DNA of 64,000 nucleotides from Ananas comosus. Its lineage: Eukaryota > Streptophyta > Magnoliopsida > Poales > Bromeliaceae. Positions 43,668-54,839 of this stretch are shown here, piece after piece. The position numbers and the translations under genes were made by a program. The number at the start of each line of letters is the position of its first letter. Positions within the stretch are counted from its first letter, which is position 1. The stretch covers positions 6,771,307 to 6,835,306 of the forward strand of contig NC_033627.1 of NCBI RefSeq assembly GCF_001540865.1. The letters are read 5' to 3'. The notes under the pieces are model-generated. The model ran no database searches. It had not been told where the DNA came from and worked only from the letters and a program-made list of their open reading frames with translations.

Positions 43668-46389
43668 GGCCTTTTTGCATAAAAAATCCACTTATTTTGG
43701 GCTTTTGCAAAATCGGGTCACTTTCTTCGTTTTTGCAGATTCGGTCCGCTTTTTCAGCAAACTGACCAAAATACCTTCATTACTTTTTCTCTTTCCTTTT
43801 TCTCTCTTCTCTTCGTTCTCTCGTTCTTTTTTTTTTCCGCCGAAAAAAAAGGCGAAGGCCGGAGCACCGCTAGGCGGGCTCTTCTTCTTCTTCTTCCTGC
43901 AGGAGCAATTTTTTTTCTCTTTTTCTTTTTCTTCTTCTTCTTCCTCCTGCTGGAGCATTTTTTTTTTCCCTCTTCTTCTTCTTCTTCTTCTTCTTTTTCT
44001 TCCTGTAAGAGCACGAAGCGCGCACAGCGACTTCCGGCCTCGCCACAGAGCCCGACCGCTCGACCCCGACGCCCCGCTCAAGCCGGGGAAGCTCTACTTC
44101 CTCGTCGACCTCCCCCGCGCCGACCCCGAGCCCGACCACCGCCGCGAGGGCGCAACCGGCGCCGGCGCCGCACGTTCCTACTAGTTGGGCCCGAAGGAAC
44201 GGCCCGCGTCGACACGAGCGGCCGACGCTCGAAGCCCGACGTGCCGCTCAAGGCCGGAAGCCTTTACTTCCCTCCCACTGCGCCGACCCCGAGCCAACCA
44301 CGCCGCGCGTCGATTTCACCATTACAACATTTAATGGTAAATGGTGGCACCATTAACCATTAATGGTGAAATTACACCATTACACATCTAATAGTGTAAT
44401 GGTGTATGGTGTAATGGTGTAATTACACCATTACAGCCATACACCATACACTATTAATGGTGTAATGGTGTAATTTCACCATTAATGTGTAATGGTGCAC
44501 CATTACACCATTTACGAAACCCGGCCAGCCGGGACAGCGAGCGCCCGCGCGGAGACCGCCGAGTCGACGTGCGGCCTCCTCCGCCGGCAACGGCGACGGA
44601 GAGGGAGGCGTGGCGTGCACCGGCCAACCTCAAAGCCTCGGCGACCCCGACCTCCCCCGGCTCCGCTCGACCCGACGCCCGCAGGCGCCGCGTGCACTGC
44701 CCGGCGTGCTGCGGCGCCAATCGAGCTCGGTGGCAGAGCTCGGCTCGGGCGCCGTCGCCGCGGCAGAGCTTAGCCGCGGCGCGGCGACGGCGACGGCGCT
44801 GAGGCGTTCTCCGCCAGAGTGGCTCTGACGGCCGCGATCGGCCCGAAGCTGCTGCGGAGCGCGGCGACGGCGGCGGGAATTGGTGGGTTTGGTGGACCCG
44901 TGCTTGGGCGCGGAGTACGACGCGGAGGAGGCCGCGGAGATGGTGAGCTGGCGGCGGCGGTGCATTGCGGGAGCCCGAGCTTGAGGCCGTCCATGGCGGA
45001 GGTCGTGCGGCCATGGAAGGAGAAGGCGTGCAAGTCGATCTCAGCCGTTCGTGCGAGATCGAACGGCAAGTGTGATTCGTAATTTCTCTTTTTTTTTTGT
45101 GTTTTCACTTTGTGTGTGGTATACTTATGGAGTGGTGATTAGAGGTAGAGTGAAAAGGAAAGGTGAAATGAGAAACATTGAAATGTGTGATAGCCAGAAA
45201 TTGTTTGTTGAGAAATAAAAAAAATAGTATTGCAGAGTTTTGTATTGAGTTGCCAGCAATATTTGATAATTTTGTTTCAATGATGATTATGATGATGAGG
45301 AGGGGAGGAGGAGAAAGAGGATATGATGACGCCGACGCCGCGCCCACGCCGCCCCGCCGTGCCTCGTTCCTCTGCGCGGCAGTAGCGGCGGTGAAGCTCT
45401 GCGCGGTGACGGCACCCCAAGCCGAGCTCTGCTTGCGGAGCTCGGGGGCGCCGCGGCACGCACGGGGCCGGTGCACGGCGGCCGGCGCGGCGTCGGGGGT
45501 CGAGCGCAGGGCAGGGAGGTCGGGTCGGCCGAGCTCGAGGTCGGCCGTGCACGCCAAGCCCTCCCTCTCCGTCGCCCCCCGCCGCGAAGGAGCGCGCACG
45601 TCGACCCGGCGGTCTCGCCACGGGCGCTCGCTGTCCCGGCTGCCGCGGTTCTTCGTAATGGTGTAATGGTTACACCATAATGGTGAAATTACACCATTAA
45701 TGTGTAATGGTTACACCATTTAATGGTGTAATGGTGAAATCGCGCGGCGGTGGTCGGGCTCGGGGTCGGCGCGGGGGAGGAAGTAGAGCTTCCCCGGCTT
45801 GAGCGGGGCGTCGGGGTCGAGCGGTCGGACTTGTAGTCCGACGCCCGGCCTTCCTCGGGCAACTAGTAGGAACGCGCGGCACCGGCGCCGGCGCCGGTTG
45901 CGCCCTCGCGGCGGTGGTCGGGCTCGAGGTTGGTGCGGGGGAGGTCGACGAGGAAGTAGAGCTTCCCCGGCTTGAGCGTCGGGGTCGAGCGGTCGGGCTC
46001 CGTGGCGAGGCCGGAAGTCGCCGTGCGTGCCCCGTGCTCTTACAGGAAGAAAAAGAAGAAGAAGAAGAAGAAGAGGGAAAAAAAAAATGCTCCAGCAGGA
46101 GGAAGAAGAAGAAGAAGAAAAAAAAAAGAGAAAAAAAAAATTGCTCCTGCAGGAAGAAGAAGAAGAGGAAGAAGAGCCCGCCTGGCGGTGCTCCGGCATT
46201 CCCATTTTTTTTCGGCGAAAAAAAAAAAAAGAACGAGAGAACGAAGAAGAGAGAGAAAGAGGAAAGAGAAAAAGTAATAAAGGCATTTTGGTCAGTTTGC
46301 TGAAAAAGCGGACCGAATCTGCAAAAACGAAAAAGGTGACCCGATTTTGCAAAAGCCCAAAATAAGTGGATTTTTTATGCAAAAAGGCC
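43668..46389. mobile_element. Inverted-repeat Pack-MULE (2.7 kb) with GC-rich gene-derived arms
   Basis: Termini GGCCTTTTTGCATAAAAAAT and its inverse at 46370-46389 lie between 9-base flanks atatttatt and atatatatt (one mismatch), as expected for Mutator-like elements. The arms pair for over 1.1 kb each, around a unique centre at about 44830-45330. They hold a CT/GAA-rich tract and GC-rich coding-like pieces. The frame with PLKPGKLYFLVDLP near 44075 (plus) and the same motif inverted near 45790 resembles the core of plant DUF4228/PADRE proteins, as I recall it. Nested palindromes of ACCATTA/TAATGGT at 44320-44515 and 45655-45745 lie inside. No intact gene is encoded. Confidence 0.8.
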
Positions 46390-46470
46390 ATATATATTTG
46401 ATATAATAAAATATAAAATAAAAGGTAAATATTTATGACATTATATTATTATTGATTGAATCAGTAATTC
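46390..46470. other. Short AT-rich spacer
   Basis: It contains the 9-base flank of the Pack-MULE and then the target side of the LINE. Confidence 0.5.
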
Positions 46471-49400
46471 TTTTTTTTTGAGAGAAAGGTAGCATGCTAC
46501 CGCTTCATTTATTAGGGACGTGAATTTAGCAAAGGGGAGAAGCAACTAGGCTTCAAAAAAAAAAAAAAAAAAAAAAAAAAACACAACCTCTAAACACAGT
46601 ATTCCTCCCACGCACTAACGGTAACGCGAAGATCCGTCAGCACCTGTCTCACCGTGCGCTTTGTGTCGTCAAAAATTCTTCTGTTTCGTTCTAACCAGAT
46701 GGCCCGCCAGGTAGCTAGTAGGATAACAGACTCCTTCCTTCCTACAGCTCCCCGTTTACCCCGACACTCATTCCAAAGGCTGTCAATAGACAAACATGCC
46801 CTTAGGAAGGCCTTATTAGGCAATAAGCATCCCAGCAGTGCACGTGTAACATCACAAGTTAAGAATAGATGATCAACAGTCTCAGCTTCATCCAAACATA
46901 GCGTGCATGCGGCCACGCCCAACCAACCCCTCTTCGCAAGATTGTCCTTAGTGAGCACTTTCTTCAGCAATACCAGCCACCCGAAGATTTTCACTTTAAG
47001 TGGGATTTTACTTATCCAAATCATCACAAACTTCATCTCAGTTACACCGTCGTTCTGCATAAAATTGTACAAAGATTTAACCGTAAAGACTCCCGAATTA
47101 CACCATCTCCATATAGTTTCATCCCCAAGTTCAGATAGGTTGCAGGTGTTAACTAGATCTTTCAATGCCACGATTGAGTCGTCGTCTGCGGTGGAGTATG
47201 CCGTAAACCCTTGTAAAATCCTTTGCCACCTCCAGCCGTCCGTGCCTATAAACTTCCCAACTCGTTGGTTTTTCATAACTACGGCATTGAATATATGCAG
47301 GAACATCGATTGAAGAGATATTTGTGCACACCTTCTGTCCCTCTAAAAGCTCACGGAAGTACCATCCCCTATGCTGTAGGAGACCCCGCACCAGAAAATC
47401 TCTCTAGTTAACATAACACTCTGCCACCACTGGGAGAACGGTTTGAATGAGATTCCTTCTCTCAAGGGTATCCTTCTAGTATAATACGCCCCTCGTATAA
47501 AATTTCTCCAGAGAGTATTCTTGTCTGAAAGGAACCTCCACCACCATTTAGCTAGTAACGTCACGTTCATTATCTCTAAATCCAGGACCCCAAGGCCGCC
47601 CTCCCTTTTGCTCCGACAAACCGTCCTCCACCGGACCAAACATTGACCCCCGAAAATGGTACTCCTTCCTTTCCAAAAGAAGGCTCTCCGAAGTGCTTCA
47701 ATACGTTTAACAACCAATTTTGGTGCTCTGAACACAGAAAAGAAGTAGAGGGGTAGGTTCGAGATTACCGAGTTGACCAGGACTAACCTGCCCCTAGTGG
47801 AAAGGAGTTTAGCCTGCCATCCTTCTATCCTTCGTTCAATCCTGTTGATAATTGGCCACCAGTCTGACTTGCGTAGTCTTCTATTCGTAAGTGGAAGTCC
47901 CAGATATCTTGTAGGGAAAACACCTACTTTGCACCCTAAAATTTCAGCCAATCTGTCGCCTTGTTGGATGTTTGAACCTAAATAGAACAGTTCCGACTTG
48001 CTCCTGTTAATTTTCAACCCCGAGGCCCACTCGAAGATATGCCAGACGAAACGGAGATTCCTCACTTGTCTTTTCTTGGCCTCATAGAAGAAGAGGGTAT
48101 CATCAGCGTACTGAATAAAAGCTACTTTTGTATCGTTAGTAGGCCCCACCCCTTTCAACAGGCCGCTGCTAACAGCTTTATTCATCACTCTTGCCAGACC
48201 TTCAGCAACTAAGAGAAATAAATAGGGCGAAAGGGGATCGCCCTGGCGGAGGCCCCTCTTAGTTTTAATCCATTTGGTCGGGGTGCCGTTAATAAGAACA
48301 GCGACTTTCGCCTTATCTATACATTGTTCAATCCAACTACACCAGATAGGCGCAGCCCTGAGCCACTGCAAGATCTTCAGAAGAAAGTCCCAACTCACTT
48401 TGTCGTATGCTTTTTCGAAATCAGCTTTTACACCGACAGTCTCTACACCCATTTTTGAGCACCAGCTGACCACTTCACTTGCAGTTGCAAACGAATCTAA
48501 GATTGATCGACCCTTAAGAAAGGCTGTTTGCGAAGGAGAAATAACACCATGGAGAATGCCTTCCAGCCTATTAGTGAGTACTTTCGAAATAATTTTTTGT
48601 ACTCCATTAATCAGACTGATAGGCCGAAAATCATTAGCTGTCTTCGCCCCTTCATCTTCGGAATTAGACAGATGTACGAATAGTCAAGGGGGGCGGAGTT
48701 TAGAGACCCCCCAAACAAATCACTGAAAATATTGAACAAATCCGCCTTGAGTGTTTCCCAGAACACCTGAAAAAATCTAAGGTTGAAACCATCCGGCCCC
48801 GGTGCTTTATCTCCTCCAAGTTGGAAGGTCACTTTTCTTATCTCTTCCATGGAGAACGGTATAGTGAGGTTGCTGTGATTTAATAACAGCCTATCTAAGA
48901 ACAGCTCGCTCCAATCACCTGTTGACCGTCTATCGCCTCCTCCAGGTGCAAACACTCATTTAAAGTGCACATAGAAATATTCCTTTAAGTCCTCCTTTCT
49001 TTGTAGTGTCTTGCTATCGTCTTCTACTGTTCCGATGGTGTTCTCCCTTCTTCTCCTATTAGCCATAGCGTGAAAGAATTTCATATTTCCATCACCCTCT
49101 TTGAGCCAGTGTTGCCTAGCGCGCGTCTTCCACAGTATTTCTTCGTCAAGGATCACTTTTGACAGTTGCCGCTTGAGCTGATTCCGTCTCTCAACCCGTT
49201 GAGTCGTCAGGAGCTGTTGCTCTTCCAAGGTATCGAGTTTTTGAATCTCGTCTGATAAATCCTTCTTCGTTCTGTAAATATGGTAGAAATGAACCTTGGA
49301 TCACTCTTTAATTCTTTTTCGGCAATGTCTAAGTTTAGCCGCAAAGGTAAGTGCACTTGGTCCGGTGAGTGTAAGTTCCTCCCACCATACAGGCACCAAA

Positions 49401-49790
49401 GAACGAAAATCCTCACGCGTTAACCATACTTCCTCGAATCTGAACAGCCGACGGGACCTCTTATCCGCAGTAGATAAAACGATCGGAGCATGGTCATATG
49501 TGATTCGCGGCAATGCAATTGCCTTTGTAAGCGGGAAAGACTGATCCCACTCAGTGGAAACAAGAAACCGATCCAACTTGGCCATGGTAGGACACTGCTG
49601 CATGTTGGACCACGTGAAACTCTGATTACCCAGTGGGATGTCGATAAGCTCCATAGAATTTAGTAAATCTGTAAACATCGTCATAAGGCTAGTACTCTAG
49701 CTACTCCCTCTTCTCTCATTTCGATTTCTGGTAAGATTGAAATCACCACATGAAATCCACCTTCCACAGCAATAGTTTTGAATCTTCATT
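46471..49790 (-). mobile_element. L1-like LINE, 5'-truncated
   Basis: On the minus strand it runs from inside the endonuclease (CGRWISCGDFNL, about 49780) through reverse transcriptase and the C-terminal zinc-finger domain to a 3' end with a GGTAGCATGCTACC palindrome (46488-46501), TTTCTCTC and a 9-base A tail (T at 46471-46479). ORF1 and the front of the endonuclease are missing, as is usual for 5'-truncated insertions. A 25-base homopolymer (A on plus, 46556-46580) lies between the ORF2 stop and the 3' end. Confidence 0.88.
46590..49780 (-). pseudogene. LINE ORF2 remnant: endonuclease, reverse transcriptase, zf-RVT
   Basis: Order on the minus strand: endonuclease end (SCGDFNL, then YDHAPI where SDHxP is usual, 49684-49301); linker with WLKEGDGNMKFFHAMANRRRR (49228-48956); RT start with GGDKAPGPDGFN (48955-48611); RT body with VKADFEKAYDKVSW, RQGDPLSPYLF and the catalytic FIQYADDTLFF (48473-47343); then the C-terminal zf-RVT region with WISKIPLKVKIFGWLVLLKK and CTLCLDEAETVDHLFLTC (47306-46590). 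At least four frame breaks separate these, so it cannot act by itself. Confidence 0.88.
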
Positions 49791-49794
49791 TGGA

Positions 49795-50301
49795 GTTGGG
49801 CTACTATACTCTTATGAGTACGATCGTTTTCGTACTTATATATCGTTTCGATGATAGAGCATCCGAATCGACGATCCATACCGTTAAATATTATCTAGAG
49901 TATTTAAAATTTTTAAACATTAAATTTCATAACTTTTTTTACATTATTTATTTTACGATAAAAAAATCTCAAAATTAATAATTTGAAACGATCGGTATGA
50001 GATTCTTGTTAGTTTAACAGTGTGAAAGTATCGGTATGAGTTGAATTTTTAATAAAAAAAATTCTATTCACTGTCTAGATAAAAGATCAATAACTCCGAT
50101 TTCAAATTGAAGAATCCGATTATTTATTTTTAAGATCTCGTTCGATTTTGATCATCCATTTTATACTCATTTGATGGACTTTGTTATGATTTTAAAAAAT
50201 TATAAAATTTAATTTCTAAAAATTTTAAATATTTTAGATCATATTTAATGATATGAATTGAATATGAAAAAATCTATGCTAATAAGAATATAATAGACCT
50301 A
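49795..50301. mobile_element. Palindromic MITE (TACTCATA class), decayed
   Basis: GGGCTACTATACTCTTATGAG at the left and CTAATAAGAATATAATAGAC at the right. It is the same class as 56947-57490 and 25091-26650, with diverged arms. Confidence 0.65.
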
Positions 50302-50518
50302 TTTCTTTATCGGATCTAATTTTTAAAACATTAATTTATTCTCGTGGGCGCGTGTGCGGAGGAGCTAAATAAAATTCTCGATATTCGTCACTAGTGTGAT
50401 TAGTTGCACTGGACCAATAATGAGGTATAGGTCGTAATCCCACCCACGAACATTCAAAGACCAACTCATTTTTAATTATCTCCTCACTTTTTTCTTTTTA
50501 ATATTAAAGATAAAAAAA

Positions 50519-50666
50519 CCGACGATTCCTAAAACAAGTGTCAAAGGGTTTGATGGTTGATACCCAAAACCCAAGTTCGAATCCTACTTGATTCACATTT
50601 TTAGCTAAGTTTATTTCTAAATAAAATAAACGAAGCGGGTAGCGTGCTATCTATCTCTCTAAAAAA
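50519..50666 (+). mobile_element. tRNA-derived SINE, 148 bp, 18-bp TSD
   Basis: Flanked by atattaaagataaaaaaa (50501-50518) and atattaaaaataaaaaaa (50667-50684), one mismatch. The box B is AGTTCGAATCC (50574-50584); the box A region lies around TCAAAGGGTTTGATGGTTG. The 3' part, AAATAAACGAAGCGGGTAGC...TATCTCTCT plus a short A run, copies the 3' end of the LINE at 46471-46520. A truncated sister starts the window. Confidence 0.9.
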
Positions 50667-50684
50667 ATATTAAAAATAAAAAAA

Positions 50685-51780
50685 AGTACACAAAATTCTA
50701 GAATATTTAGTTTACAATCTAAAAAAAAAGGGAATACGACAACTCTTTATGTTTGAGTTAATCTACACATTTTAAATTTTAATATTTAAAAAAATTGTTG
50801 ATAGAACTAGCATATAAAAACTTGGATTGTAGATGATCAAATTGTCGGATTATAATTTTTTTCATATTGTAAACCTAGCATCAATAGCACACATAAATTG
50901 CAAACCCTAAAAAAGCCCTCTCTGTGTTTGGCCGCATGGTTTGATTTTGAATTCTCATTAATGCTCATTAGCATGGTATATACAGCGAGTATTCATCCTC
51001 ATTCATGCTTATTTGAAGGGTAAATACAATGCATTCTTTTTGCTTCGTGTGGTGTCCTATCAGGCACGGTGGTTCACCTTTTTCTTTTTCTTTCTCATCC
51101 ACATTCTAGTCGTTCATCTTTATTTTAATCAATATTTCTAAAATAATAGATTATTTAAATCTATAGATTATTAAAGCAACATTTCTCTAGTTCAATTAAA
51201 CATTTTATTCGGACTCTCAATCGACTATGGATAATTTGCATCAACCCAACCGAGTAAGGTGATAGCTAATATTATTAGTGATACAATAGGGCATTAGATT
51301 TTTTTTATTAATATATTTTTCTTTACACTGATATTTTACTTTATTTAAATTAAAAATTATTTGGTACATTTTGGTAAAATAACTTTTTAGTAAATTAATT
51401 ATTTTATTTTTTTTAAAATCATAATAACCATATATGTTGGGAAATAAACTTGGAGATTTAATTATGATTTGCCTTTTAACATCTAGAGGACGTGCAGATT
51501 GGCTGTTGGATTAAGGGACTCTCAATCACTATGGATTATTCGCATCAAATGATCAAGACCATTTCTTGCAAACCACATGAAATTAACCATATGCCAACAA
51601 AAATAGAAAAAAATAAATCAATAACCAGTATTCACAAACAACAATAATAACAAAGTACAACTAAAAACAATTAATGTAGTAATTAATTATGTTTTTATAT
51701 ACTATAACAACACGACCAAAAAAGAATAAATTCACAATTAAAAAAAAGCATATCATATAGATATAATAAAAAGAGAACTC
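50685..51780. other. AT-rich intergenic DNA
   Basis: No gene recognised. Two direct copies of a roughly 34-base segment starting GGACTCTCAATC(G)ACTATGGAT lie at about 51211 and 51517. Confidence 0.45.
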
Positions 51781-52421
51781 TAAAGTGGCCACGCGTCACC
51801 TTCCCAGCGACCCCCCCTTCTCAGCTCTGCCCGATCCCTTCGCTTGCGCCGAGCGGGGTCACGTGCCTCCCGCCCCGCCTCTCTCCTCTCGGTAGGCCCA
51901 GATCCGCTGCCCTCCTCTCTCCGATCCCTCTTCTCTCCGATCCGAGCCCCACCCCCCCGTCGGGTGTTTGTCGGGCCCTACTCTGACCTCCTCCTGTGCT
52001 CGATGTACGTGCATTCCATCGCTGCGCCAGGGTTGGCCAGAGTATGGGAGTGCCCGCGGTATCTCTTCTCTCTGCTCCCCATGTGCATCCCGATTCTTCT
52101 ATCTCTGCAATCCCTTCCTCTAAGCCCCGATTCCGTCCCCGACGCCGCCGGAAGTGGGTGGGGGATCTGCCCCTTTCTTTCCTCTGCCGTCGTCCTCCCT
52201 CCTCCTTCCGGATCTCTCAACCTACAGTCTGCTCAGGAAATGGCAATAAATAGTCCTAGCACTATGCAGAGGGGGGCAGCTTGCTTGCTTGCCTATGTTT
52301 GAAAGGTTTGTTGTAGTTGTTTGCCGGTAGCATCTCCTCTAATACTCTCTTTACTGTCTTTGTGGCTTCAGCCCTGTCCTGCCATCATTCTTCTCGGGCT
52401 GTGGCCCCTGCGGAGCCCTAT
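51781..52421 (+). other. GC-rich segment, possibly a gene 5' region broken by an LTR
   Basis: A sharp rise in GC and CT-rich content resembles a plant 5' leader or first exon. An open frame at 51844-52302 (plus) has no motif I recognise and is probably not protein-coding. At 52422 an LTR begins. After the LTR, CATTGTTCTTTCCGGACTGT (53088) loosely echoes CATTCTTCTCGGGCTGT before it (52385). Confidence 0.35.
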
Positions 52422-53060
52422 TGTCACGTCCCGGGGTCCCTTTTTAGTTTGGAAAAACAGCGGAAACGACTAAATTTTTTTTTGAAACACCTGACCCCAG
52501 AGTATGTCAGATCCGCCACAAATACAGGGAATCCACTGTTCACACGGACAGAGTCTCCCCTGTATTTGCACGGCGTCGCACAAGTACAAAAGTACAAATA
52601 GTATACAACCACAACTAAATGAATATACAGATAGCTATACATTCATACATTCACCATTCACACCGTAGTTTTACATTCAATGTTTAAACAGAAATCCACG
52701 AAAAATCCTTTTGAAAACTGTTTCCTACACGGAAACCTTTATTCGTTAAAAACGCTATCACGAGGGGTAGAAAACCTTTTATTTTACAAAATCCAGAAAT
52801 CCACANTAGAACAGCTAAACCGGTCGAAACGAGCTATTGGACTAATATGAACGGAGTCCGATACGCGCCAGAAGCCAACTCTACTCCGTGGCTTCTCCGG
52901 AAAACCGGAGTTACTATTCACTTAAGTGAAAACTAAAAGTCGCGTATCTTCTCCATTTTAGCTCATTTTCGCCCGAAACTTGACGAGTACTTATGTAATT
53001 AAATTACACACATAAACATCATCAACAGAGAGTTTAGTAGCACTGTCGAAAAAAATCTCA
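52422..53060 (-). mobile_element. Gypsy-like LTR, with an internal single N
   Basis: It starts TGTCACGTCCCGGGGTCCC and carries CGCCACAAATACAGGGAATC and GACAGAGTCTCCCCTGTATT, related to 27437-27841. The single N is at 52806. The right boundary is uncertain; sequence to about 53060 looks LTR-like. Confidence 0.6.
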
Positions 53061-53177
53061 GTCCTTACACCTATCCTCGCATTGTTCTTTCCGGACTGTG
53101 CCCCGTGCGCGTTGTACTGCTGCCTCATCACTTTTGGTGAGTGGGCAACAATCTATTTGCTTTGGGGTTCTGACTCC

Positions 53178-53780
53178 CAACGACCTTCTTCGGTCCTATT
53201 AACCTTTTTCTGAAAACCGTGTTTCGACAAAAAAAATAGGCTTTATACTTATCATATAAAAAAAACCCAAGAAAAAAAGCTGAACACTTTTGATTAACTG
53301 GGCGGTGTTCTACACGGGCTAAATTATTGTGCTCTTTTCTTACCTCTGTTTAGTAGCTATAACTTATGTTGGGTTCAGGATTTCTTTCCCGGCCTTCTTC
53401 GGGTCCCTCAGAAATTTGAATTTTGCTGTTTTCTAACAATCACTTATTATCGAAGTGCGGTTCCAACAAAGGCAAAAAAATTAGTCCTTTATACTTGACA
53501 CATATAAAAGTGGGGTAAAAACAATTCTGAGGTCTTTTGCTTGGAATTTTTTGGGTTCCTCCGAAACTGGAATTTAGCTGTTTGAAAGTCCTATGTACTT
53601 GATGCATAAGAAGAAAGGTAAAAAATTTGCTGGGTGCTTTTGATGGCTTGGACTGTGTGCTGCTCACTCTAAAGAAAAAAAAAAAAATTGCTTAGGCCTT
53701 TTGATGACTTGGACTGTGACTTCCGCATTGTGCGTGGACTTCTTTGGGTCCCTCCAAATCTTGACTTTAAACCCCCCCCT
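53178..53780 (+). repeat. Degenerate tandem repeat, units of about 160-200 bp
   Basis: CTTCTTCGG(G)TCC-type starts recur at 53181, 53393, 53552 and 53740, each followed by tracts such as TTATACTT...CATATAAAA and GGTAAAAAA. The units are diverged. C-rich tracts at 53770-53810 end the block. Unknown function. Confidence 0.5.
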
Positions 53781-54839
53781 CACCCCCCTTACCGCCCCCC
53801 TTCCCCCTTCAAGCATTCCGCATAACCAGCTGGTAAAATTGCTTATATACTTATGGTTACGCACTTGGAATGTCTCTGCTGTTGCTTTCGATAATTCGCA
53901 AAAACGTCCTCTCTGTTATTTCTACTTAACATGTCTTGTGGCTAGTTGGGCAAATATTTATGTGACGTTCATTTATTTCTGTAAAAAAAAAAATAACCCA
54001 TCTCATTAAGTACGTATAATAATTTGCCTTTGCATTGACCCTAGTTTCTGTCTTGGCAGCAGTTATTGAGATATCGGTAATTCAGCTTTCGAACACTATG
54101 TTACTTGGTGAAATTGCCGGGAAGCTGGGCGTTGAAACGCCCGAGTGTATTGTAACTATAAGAAAACAGACATTTTGTGGCAAATCTAATGGCCACAAAA
54201 TGAAACAAATTCGCCACAAGAGGTCTTTTGTGGCGAAACTGATTTCGCCACAACTTCGCCACAATAGGACCGCTACAAAAAGTTTTAATAGCCAAAATAA
54301 AATTCGCCATAAATTGTTCTATGAATTTGCAGCAATATAATTCGCCTCAATACTTCTAACATCCGCCACAATTAGTTAACATATGGCTACAGATATTGAT
54401 TAAAATAATAATAAAATATCTAACATTTTGTGAGAAAATTATTTTTGGCCACAATCGACATCGTATAATTTATGGCAAATTTTAATACCAGCTACAAATA
54501 GTATTGAATTTATTGTGAGGATATTTATTTGTTGGCCACACATGATGTCAGATATTTTGTGGCAAAATGCAATATCGGCCACAATTTTAGTTGCAACTAT
54601 AGTAGCGAAATTAAGTACTTGGTTACAAATAGTCTCGTACAAATTATGGCGAAATATGTATGGCTACAAATAATATTATATTTGTTATAGCGAAATTTAG
54701 TTTTGGCTATAAATAATTTAGAAAATTTTGTGGCCAAATGTTGTTTCGATCACTATAATCGTTTCAAATTTTATATGTATATAATATATTGTGGCTATTT
54801 ATTATTTTGCCACAGATAACTTGTAGTATTATTTGTTAG

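Noticed and set aside
44485..45666. Arginine- and alanine-rich open frames on both strands
   Set aside because: GC bias keeps several frames open at once; no start context, motif or single consistent frame.
43666..46391. Two convergent genes with mirrored proteins
   Set aside because: The mirrored frames run through transposon termini and poly-E/K/F tracts; the unit is an inverted-repeat Mutator-type element.
50560..50600. tRNA gene
   Set aside because: A box B is present but there is no cloverleaf; it belongs to a SINE with target duplications and a LINE-type tail.
51844..52302. 152-codon open frame on the plus strand
   Set aside because: No motif and low-complexity S/P/L content; more likely leader sequence.
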